A stretch of 64,000 nt of DNA from Phalacrocorax aristotelis (lineage: Eukaryota > Chordata > Aves > Suliformes > Phalacrocoracidae), in the NCBI RefSeq assembly GCF_949628215.1, contig NC_134311.1:17050582-17114581 (forward strand), written 5' to 3'. The position numbers and the translations under genes are program-made. Positions 40,601-51,800 of this stretch are shown one piece after another (position 1 is the first letter of the stretch; the number at the start of each line of letters is the position of its first letter). The notes under the pieces are model-generated. The model was not told the DNA's origin. It saw only the letters and a program-made list of their open reading frames with translations, and made no database searches.

Positions 40601-43600
40601 TTGACTTAAATACATAAACTTAGGTGAGCTTTATCTTATCTACTAATCACATTGGTTATGTTAATGATTTATTTATGATAAAGTAAAATCAATATGATGA
40701 CATTTTCTTCAAAGGCATGACCAAGGTTAAAGTAGGCAAGGAAGATTCTTCATCTACTGAATTTGTAGAGAAAAGAAGAGCAGCCCTAGAAAGGTAACAT
40801 ATGTATCTAACTAAAACTCATTTAGCCTCAGAATGACTTGTAATATACTATGTGGTCTCTCTAATTGTGGTCTGGGCCATATGTACTTAGGATTATGAAG
40901 GCTGTATGCAGCTGCCAAAGTTTTGTGTTGAAATGGAGTAATTCCTATTAATAATGGAAATGTAGCCTTATTCATAGAGAGGATTATAGCTAATTCTCTT
41001 CAAACTGGTTGGTGCTTAAAATGGAGATCACAGAGATCCAGTAAGTAAAACTTTCTTTACCAGCTTACTTAGGCACTTTGGGTTTAAGGAATTAAGGCAT
41101 TTCAGCAGTATATCTGTTCCATTGAAAATCAGCTGTTGAGCACGGAGATGGGTGAAAGGGACCTTCAGTCACCTGAAAGTAAAATGGCCCTCTGACAGTG
41201 ATGTGACTGGCTGAATTTTGGCATAAGAGATATTGGATCTCTGTCAGCCCGCACTGGTATACAACTTATACTGTTCAAGAATCTCTGCCAAGCAAGGGTA
41301 CTGTCACTGATACACTGCATCATTTTACCTTGTTGACATGGCTAGTAAAGCCTTTAAAAAGTAACTTGCAGAAGTCAAAGGTTTTAGATTTTGTGTTGAA
41401 AGATATATATAACAGATAACATATGAAGCTCTTGAACTTCTGGAGTTCCAGAGCCAATCTTAAAAAAAAATTTCTTCAGAATCCCATTGTGAATATCTTT
41501 CCAATTCATAAGTAGAAGAAATCTGAAATGATGCTGAAGCTAAAAGTACTGATAGATTGTTCTTAGTTATGTGTTACTGAAAATTGGCATATTGCTTAAC
41601 ATTTGCCACTTATAATTGCACCCAGAAGTTACTGAAGTCATTCTGTTGCTCAGAGCGGAACTGTGAAACATGTTCTGGTTATAAAACAAGTCTATTGCTA
41701 AAGGAGTGGTACTATGAGATATTGCTTGAATAACAGCTGGGATTAGAGTAATTTGGCTTAGATAACTGAAAAGATACTTCCACACAACTTTAGGTCTTTA
41801 TCTGTAATAGAGATGACTAGTTTCCCTCTTGGTTGCTTACCTGAACAACAGAAGTAGGACTGGAAATTGTTTCATTCACAGGCTTGTGTGCATGCTGCTT
41901 TTTCATTTATTTGTTGAAGGTTTTACACTAATGTACAGCTTCTGCTGGATGTATGATCCTCCCATACTGGGGAATGGACTCCTTGGGACTTTTGACAATG
42001 TTGGGAAGGCTTCACAGTATATTTCATTTGGGTTTTTTTCAGAAAGACTATGAATATCTTAATTGGCAAGGAGCAACTCTTTCATCATGCCAACTTTAAC
42101 TGTTTTTTCCTTCCAGAATTAAAAAGTTACCTACCGAGGTGTTCAAATGATATCTAGAGGCAGTGGTTCTGTCGTTCTTGTGTAAACCTGAGGAAAACAT
42201 ATTAATGTCCCCATGAAGTCAGACCAAAGAGATCTGCTTCAATTTGCTCTTTTTTGAACTGAGAACTATGGGGAAAGCAGGCAGGAAAGCAATGTACCTT
42301 GTTAGCTGAGTTCACTAAAATTTATGCTCTAGAATAATGAACATATATACTAGAGGTCTGCCTACCAGATGTCCTCAAGCACATTGCCAGTTGTCTCCAG
42401 TGAAAACGTTAGAACTCTTCCTTGGAGTAAAGGCTATTTTCTAGCAGCAGATTTCTAAAGAAAAATCTCTTTGGTTGCTTGCCACGTTACCTTCTACCTG
42501 CTACTGAGTATAGAACAACCAAGGAAGAATTGAGCAATCTAATGTATAAAATAGTTTCACTGCAACCCTTATCTTCTTTAGGAAGAAAAATAAGGATATG
42601 GTGGCCATACCTAATGGAGGATGGAAAAATGCATCACGTTTACAATATCAATATACTCAGACTTTCAAATAAAAGTCCCTTTCCTTTCCAGTCCACATCA
42701 CTTTCTAGGACAGTTTCTAAGCAATTTGTGAATGTAACAGGGCTGTTCTGGTACTTCACACCTGAGGCTTGAGGAAAACTAAAGCTTTGCAAAAAGTATA
42801 GTGTGCTGTTGATAGTATTATGTCACTGCATCTTAACTGGCAAAAACACATACTTTCTTATATTCCTGTGCTCTTTTGAGGTACTAGATTTCTGTAAAGC
42901 ACTCATGTAAATGTCAGACGCTTTCTGTTAATACTTAATGTTAAAATCAGTTATGACAAACCTGCAGCAGTTTTTAGTGGAATAATACTATTGAAATTTC
43001 TCTCTTCAACCCATATTTGTTCAATCAACAGTTTTCGGATCTAAGGAGAAACACAAAAAATTTCGGAAGGGAAGGAGTTGCAGTATGTGGGTGGATTTGG
43101 TGTTTTGGTTTTTTGATATTTTTTTTGTTTTGTTTGGGGTTCTTTTGTTGGGTTTGGTTGGTTTTTTTTGTAGATGAGTCCTTTCAAACTAGTATGGGTT
43201 GAAGGCTTTAGTCTAGCCAGCAAATAAATAGTTCATACCTAGAACTTAATCAGCTCACTTCTCCAAGATTTCCTTTAATTCTAAAATAAGTCAGTCAGAA
43301 TTATCTGTGCAAGTGTTCAAGCCCCAATAGATAATGAGGGAGGTTGTGTGCTGCATTGTACCTGTTCTTTAGGTGAAGGACGCTTTCCAACACTGTCAGG
43401 CACATTAAATCTGTTTTGTTATCTAATATTTTAATTTTTAAAATCATAGGTATCTACAACGAACAGTAAAACACCCAACCCTGTTACAGGATCCAGATTT
43501 AAGACAGTTCTTGGAAAGTTCTGAGGTATTTACATTCTTTTAAGTTCTCCTGTTTATATCTAGATACAGTAATCTACAAAGCAATACATCCTCTTTGTAT

Positions 43601-46600
43601 TGAGACCTGGTCCCCTAAATTCATATGAAATCAAATTGGATTGTACCCTTCATGGGGCAGAATGGCAGAGGCAGTAATTTACGTAATGGTGTGCCTCTGC
43701 CTCTGAGAAAAGTTAAGAGCTGTAGAGATCAAAACCTCTTCGGTGTTCACTGACTTCTCAAGTGAGAAGCAAGACAACTCAAGTGAGTTGGTTGTCCTGT
43801 TCTGAGTGAAGCTTGTCATACATGCTGAAAATCCATAGTTGATGTTACTGACTGTTAAGTAAGATCAAGAACTAAACTCACTTGAAAGCACCTCCCTTGC
43901 CTCTAGGAATCCAGCTTGAGGAATATTGGTAGGATAATGTGAAAACACTAGCAATGCTGCTGTCCAGGCTAGTTGTTTTCTGAACAGAAGACTTCGGTCA
44001 CCCATGCTATCAGTCTGGCACCTTTCACTATAGTATATATATTGGTAAAGATACATAATATCTCCTTATTAATGTGCATAGTGGATTCACTGTAATACTG
44101 AACTGTCTTTTGGCCAATGTCAATATCTTAGTTATACTAATAAGTCACAGAGACCTCACTACTGACAAAAGCATCATTGATAGATAACTTAGAGTGGATT
44201 TGTCAGTGCTGCTGACAGACAAAACATCACATGAAGGGTAAATGGTATGACATAGGGGCCACCTTGTATGGCATATTCAGACGAGCTGAATAATAATGTA
44301 AATCAAATTTAAAGTTTGTTAACTTCTCCCTGAGGACTTCTATTTACCTAAATATACAGTTCTCTTGATACGCCCGAGGTAGGTTTTGAAATCTGGCCTG
44401 CATTGAAAAGCAAAGAGACATGCACCTTTTATAGTCAGCACACAGTGCAAATCTTGCATGACAATTAAGTGTTTTACAGAATTTCTTTCGTCTAATTTGT
44501 TGTAAATCTAAGCTTTTCTGTTTCTGTAGTGGCAGTTTGTTCTGTGTTGTGTATAGGTGGCTAGTTAGGACCTTTAGCGAGTTCATAACAACTCTGGACA
44601 AGTGGGTTGTTTGTTTCATATAAATGTAAAGATGTAGAAGAAAAGTAAATAGTCTATATTTTTAAGTTTTCCTCTTGAGAATGTAAAACTAGTAAATCTG
44701 AGAAATTAGATTCCACTATATTGAAACACATAGGAGTAAAGAAAACACTATATCCTTTTCTTTCCCCCTTGTGCCCAGTTAAACCTCCATCCTTTTAACC
44801 AGTCTGTTTGCCCTTATTTGTCATTCAATTCCAGCTGCCGAGAGCAGTTAACACACAGGCTCTGAGTGGAGCAGGAATATTGAGGATGGTGAACAAGGCT
44901 GCCGACGCTGTCAACAAAATGACAATCAAGATGAATGAATCGGATGCAGTAAGAGCTGATTTTTCGGCTTGAATAATGAGACGAATTAATGAGCCTCAAC
45001 AATTGCATTTTAAAGCTGTAGAAGCAGAAAATGGGTTATTAATTTGCTTATTGGCTTGAATTCTTACTTGTATCAGTTGACCACCCTGGCAGTACATGAA
45101 TAATTTGCTTCTTTAAAACTAGAAATGTTGCTGGTAATCTAATTTGTAATGCTTGACTTTTTCATCTTTTGTCAGTGGTTTGAAGAAAAACAGCAGCAAT
45201 TTGAGAATCTGGATCAGCAACTTAGGAAACTTCATGCCAGTGTCGAAGCATTAGTCTGCCACAGAAAAGGTAACTTTACTTTTATGTGTCTGCATGAACT
45301 GAAGTGCTTAGAACTTTTGGAAATAGTGATGAAGCAAGAGCTTAGTACGTCAGAGCTCTTAATAAGTAATGGTGTTATACAATACATTTTAATGCAAAAA
45401 TCTTCAGTTAGAAGATTTTAAACTACTCTAGCAGTTTTGCATACCTGTTTTTAATCTTAGTTTAAACCAGAATATCAGTCATTCTTAAAGTTATTACATT
45501 GATTTAGCATAATTTTTTTCTTGCAGAGATTCAATACCGTACCTGACAAGTCATTCTACTACAGTAGTCATGCATAAATATATCTCTAGGTCTCATGGCA
45601 AGAGTAATTTCCTTCTGAACAAAAAGTGACTGCATAAATTCATTTAAACATCTTTTGGTTCAGTATTGCTCTGTTAACTGAGTTTAAGCTCTTCAATAGG
45701 AATTTACTATTCTTAATTTGGTCCACATAATGATATATCATCAAGCTACTGTTAAGGTAAACTTTTCTGGAAAGATAAGTAGTCTCAGAATATCAGCTTT
45801 TGGTTTACGTATTTTAGAGAAAAGCAAAGCCTGTAAGTTTATATTTTAATCACCTGTGATTCTGTATTATTGAAGATTACCTTCCCTCAGATTATTTTTA
45901 AAAAAACCAAAACACCAAAACTTTGATTTGTAGTTCAAGGAAGATCATTGATGCGCCTTCTGACACTACAGTATTATGTTAAAATATGGGTTCACCTTTC
46001 AGCACTACACTTTCAGAAGTACATAAAAATGTCATAAGTTGCTTTCTCACAACTCTATCAGGAATTACTCTCTGTAGTAAAAAAATATTTGGCCAGATGT
46101 CCTCAAGACCAAAGAGTATTTTAAGCAGCAATGGAAAATTTAAGTGTTTCTTTACTGTTGATTTGACACCTGCTCATACATTTGAAGTGTGGTTTGGGTT
46201 TTTTTTGTGTTTTTTTTTTTTTTGGTTTGGTTTTGGTTTTTTTGAAGAGTTGTGTTGAAATTTTAAGGGTTTTAAATATCTGAAGACATTTTGCTTCTAC
46301 AAACGTTTCTGGTGTTCTCATGATTCCGCAGAAGCAGCACAGATGCAAACAAACCTGCACTTTTAATCCTGAAGTAACTTGGATTAAACATTTGTTCAGA
46401 GGTTCTTCATAGGACTTTGTACAGGATTACTTACATGGGATTTGATGAGACAATTACCCTAGATTTGTTAATAAATAAGCTCAAAACTTTACCTTCGTAG
46501 ATGTCAGACATGCTGGTATATGGGTCTTTTTTTTTTCCTTTTAAGGCATGTCAGAATGTGGCAGTACATTACAGCATGCAAGGGTAAAAGTAGTCAATAA

Positions 46601-48848
46601 AACAGTACAACAGAAATAAATTCCACTCATGGGGCTGGTGGTTTAGTGAAATACGTGGGGTTTTTCCCACTCTGAACTGTTTGGAACAACTGTGCTATAG
46701 ACCTGGTGAAATTGTTTTGAATTTGCTCTGTAGGTTACTTGGCTTTTTTTTGTGAGCTTGCATTTTCTCTGAACTAGGCAGTTGGATAATATCAAAGTGG
46801 CAGTTTTTTCCGTGTCTTTTGCTAGACCAAGTAGGCATGACATTAACAGGCTCAGCAAAACATTTGCTGATGGAGTGGCTTTTGTGCAGAAGTTCTTTTT
46901 CCTAAAAGTTGTTTCATTGTGATCTTCCTTGTGTATTTTATCATAAGCTTTAGGAAATACAGCTTATGTTTTTCAGTTGGTGAAGTTCGGGTTGAAATAG
47001 GACTGAGGTCTCTGCTCCACTGATCTGTGTTGCATAATAATATAAAAAATTAACTACATTGTACTGAACGTTACTTCTGTATTTCAGAGCTTTCAGCCAA
47101 CACAGCTGCCTTCGCTAAAAGTGCTGCGATGTTAGGTAACTCTGAGGACCACACTGCTTTATCCAGAGCTTTATCTCAGCTTGCAGAGGTTGAGGAGAAG
47201 ATAGATCAATTGCACCAAGAACAAGCTTTTGCTGATTTCTATGTGTTCTCAGAACTGCTTGCTGATTACATTCGTCTCATTGCTGCAGTAAAAGTGAGTA
47301 CTACTGGGAAAAATACTGATTTTTGTGTTTAAAGTCACATTCCTCAGCTCATAGATTTTTACAGAAAATGAATGTGTGCATTTGCACACATCGTAACACA
47401 GGTAAGACTAAATTTTTGCCTGAAGTTCTAGCTAAGTAAAATGAATGCATCTGTGATCAAGTTATTCCAGTGATAAAAATGTTTGTGATAAAAAATGGGA
47501 ATGGATTAATAAGAACCAGACAAAAAGTAAAGGGTGATCATTATCTGCTTTGAGCAGTACTAATTGTGCACAGTATTTGGGGACAGTAGACACTGCTGTG
47601 TCTAAGCATACTGCACTTGTTCCTTTCGGGTTACTTGTTTTTACAGTATCCTCATAAATTTTCAAGAACATCATTTGGCCATGTTTGGTAGATGGGCAAT
47701 GGTTTCTGTAAATAAGAAACAAATACAATTTGTGGACCTACATCTCATTAAAGAAAATATGCAATTTTGGTTTAAGTCATGCTACACAGCATAATTTGGT
47801 TTTGACAAGGGAAGGCGTGCCTACAAATTTTATCCAGAAATATCTTTGAAGTTGCCAGGTTGTTGGGAGTATACCTCTTTTTTTTTTGTAATATGTATAC
47901 TTGAATTGTGTTACCTTAGGCCATTGTTAACAAAACTGGGTTGCTGTACAGGCATGTGATCCATATGCATGAAAAGTTCGCTAGAATCTGTGTTTAGAGA
48001 AGTATTTGCATAATAGAGCACTTTGGAGTGGTGGTTTTGGTAGTGTTTTGATCGAATGAGGAACATAAAATGGTTTGGGGCACTAATGTGTCTGCTCTGA
48101 AAAGGCTTCTTGAATACCTTGTTACTTGTGGAAGGTATTGAGCTGTGCAAGCACGCTGTCAAGTGAAATGCAAGAAGACATGCGGTAGACACAGTGAGGT
48201 TTCCTTGAGTATACTTGTTCCAGTTTTATCCAGAACTACCTTTTCCTGCTAGGAGTTTAGATAGCTCGAACAATTCCAGTTGTTTAATAAATTTGTCTGT
48301 CCTTACAGGGTGTGTTTGATCATCGAATGAAATGCTGGCAGAAGTGGCAAGATGCTCAGGTCACTTTACAAAAAAAACGTGAAGCTGAAGCAAAGCTCCA
48401 ACTTGCCAACAAACCTGATAAATTGCAGCAAGCTAAAGATGAGATAAAAGAGGTAATGTTATCAAACGTTATTTTGGAGGTCAGACTTTCTGCATTAACT
48501 CATTCATTCTGCATTAATGCACTACTTCTATACCATTTTTATTTACAAATCACTTAGTCATTTGCTGTTTTCCATATTTACTGAAACGATTAAAAGGAAT
48601 TTATTTAAAATGTTAAATGCGCACAGTTGCTACTCATTGTAAGATCTGTAAGACAGTTAATACTGTCTCTACAGAGTCTGGGAGATGGGAGGAGGGTAAC
48701 ATGGACAAGTTAAATAATGCTTTTAACTGTTAACAAATTGCTTGGGTAGGCAGAGGAGAGTCTCTTGGCTTCTAAAGCTAAAATCCAGTTACGGCGACTA
48801 GTGGAGAACTATTCCCATGTTTTGCTTAATTATGCAGCATATCTACCC

Positions 48849-48880
<32 letters not shown>

Positions 48881-51800
48881 ATGTGGTGTAATTTCAGTAA
48901 AAATAAATCTAACATGTTGAAGTGTCATAATTTATACACTTTTTCTGTCATGCTTCACTAAGGAAATTGAAGAGGTAGGACAACTTAATTATTTAACATT
49001 AATGCATTCTAATTAAGCACCAGTATTCTCCCATTAAAAAATGGGATAACATCATTGCAGATTTCAAGCTGACTTATGCAGTTACTTTGTTTGCCTTCCT
49101 CATTGGTCACTAGCCACACGCTGCTTTGTTCTTTCTGCCCTTCAATATATTTTTCATAGTGTTGAAGTTAATGAGTAACTTGGCTTTCTTTTTCTTAAAA
49201 AAGGCCTTTGTTTACTGGAAAAACTTAGTGTCACTCCTGTGTGACCATATTCTTGCTGGTTGCCTTTCTTGATGTCACCTATCCATCCACAACACAAGTG
49301 AGCTGGAACTCCTTGTTGAAAATACTTCCTGACTATTTAGACATAATAGAAAATATGCAGTCATCCTTGCTGCGTCCCAATGTTAAAAGAATTAATTGTG
49401 TTGTTCCTGAAGGATTTATTTTTTCTACTTTATTGGATGATTAGAGAAGGTTGTTAGTAAACCCACTGTTTGAATGTGCTGATTGAAAGTTGTATTGCTG
49501 CTTTTCAAATATGTTCAGAGTTGCTGAATTCTGTAGGAGTAGTCCTCTGGCAGAGAAATTGCAAGTGGAAGCCTACACAGCTTGAGCTCCATCCACAACT
49601 CAGTTGCTTTTTGCAGATAAAAGGCCAAAGAACAGTCCTATAAATACCTTACTGAATAAGGAGAAATTTCTCCTCATCAGGAACTGTGAGACGGCAGACT
49701 GTTATCCAGTGTTAATTTGTATAGGACCTGGCATTTGGGTGTGATGAAACTTAAACGGGATGTTGGATCCATCAGGCCTGTAGAGGCTTTTACTGAAGAC
49801 TCAGGCACCTCTAGTTGCTGTGCAGGAAGGCACAGGCAGTCTTAATTTACCTTTTTTTTGCCTGAGTTTTGTGTTGTTTCAGTTATTAGGTAAGTCTTCA
49901 GGCTGTTACTCCGTGAAGGACATCCTATTATGACTTATTGCATAGCTTCATAATGTATATCTGAAAAGACAATAAGGGAACTCTGAATAAATATAAACTA
50001 AAAAAGTAAATACCTAGATATTTGTTGGAACATAGATGATGTTCGTCTTGTATTGCAATAGTAACTTGACACTGCACCACAAAATGCTTTTGTGAATAAA
50101 TAGCACCACTGGATTGCTAACAGGAATATACTAACTGAAGTATGTTGCTTCCCTGCTGCTTTTTTCTGAGGAAGATAAGTCTTACTGGATAAGTGTTACT
50201 GACTGAACTGTTCATGTTGAGATGAACAGATACGGTTGCATTTTAAATACCTGTTAGCCTCTATGTGTCTGAAGTATGAGGCAGATAACTTTATTCACAG
50301 TGTACCTACACAGCTAGCTTAAATTTAACAATATAATAGGTGTGTGGAAGCACTTACAAGATAATGTTGATTATGATCTCTTGTTTTGTATCTGCATGTC
50401 TTTTCCTGTAAACTAAGGAGAAACATAACCTAGTGTCTTGTATTGTTACATGAATGGCACACTCCCAATATGGCATTGGGGCATGCCCCAATCCAATCCC
50501 CCTCCACCTCAATACATAGGGAATATGCAACCCCACAAGCAACACCACTTCCTCAGAATTTTCCTTTTGTGCTCTTCCCACCTGCAATAACTTGTATACT
50601 CCTGCTTTCTATGAAAACTGTTCCCACTGAACAAGAAAGCATGTGCCTTGTCTTGCCTAAGCAACATGCGTTCTGACTGGAAAGCCAAACATGTCCTCAA
50701 TAGCTTGTCATCTGCAACAGAAATGTGATAATCACATACTTGAACATAGGCAGAGGTGAAGATTTAATAATCTGTTCTGGGATTAGGAAGGTATAGGAAA
50801 CTCTTCCATGCTTGATTGGACAGGTAGTCACAGAAAGTTTGCAGGTTTAGATTCGTACTACAGCAGTGTTTGTAAACAGAGTAGCGGGTAAAGCTTTAGA
50901 GATACTTTTTCTTTTTTAAAGAATCTTTAAAAAATGTTAAGTGTTCCTTAATAGTAATACTAAGATATTGTTACATCTCATTGATAGATAGCATTACCTT
51001 AGGGATACTGTTGTTTTCACTGATCTGATGACATCCTATTATACAAATTGTTACTTTGAAATTGTTATTGTAAGACTTTCCCTTAAGTATGCCAAAAAAA
51101 ACATCCTGAGTGACTATCACTAATATACTAAAAAAAAGTTCAGATACTGGCAGACTGAATGGACAACACAAAGTCTTATCTCTGCATGTCTTTCCTTTGC
51201 CAGTGGGAGACAAAAGTTCAGCAAGGGGAAAAAGATTTTGAACAGATCTCCAAAACCATTCGCAAGGAAGTGGGAAGATTTGAGGCACGTATAATTTTGT
51301 CCAAGTAAATGACAGTTTTACTTTAGATAATATTGATGTTCCAAGTTAAGTTGGTTAAGAGGTTAATATGCCGTAATTTATTTATTAACAGAAGGAGCGA
51401 GTGAAAGACTTTAAAACTGTTATTATCAAGTACTTAGAGTCGTTAGTGCAAACACAACAGCAGGTAAGATACATTTTAAGTTTTGTACAAGTTAATATTA
51501 AGTTCCATATTAGGTTAAAAAACCACAGGCTTTAAGTATAGCAGTTTCTAAAACATAAAGAACTACTTCTAGTCTGTTCTGTATTGGAGAATAGCATAGT
51601 AATTGCAGTTCCCCAGCTATTGCAGTGCTCCTTGCACAGCTCTAATTCAAGGAAACAAGGGAGGAGCTCCCTTAGGGGTATCAGCAAGTGGAGGGTCTTG
51701 ACTTCTTCTTCTGAAACTGAAGTAGTACTTTCACTTATAAATTCCAGTAAATTGTAATGAATATGTACTTAGACTTACTGAAGAGACTTGAATGCTTAAA

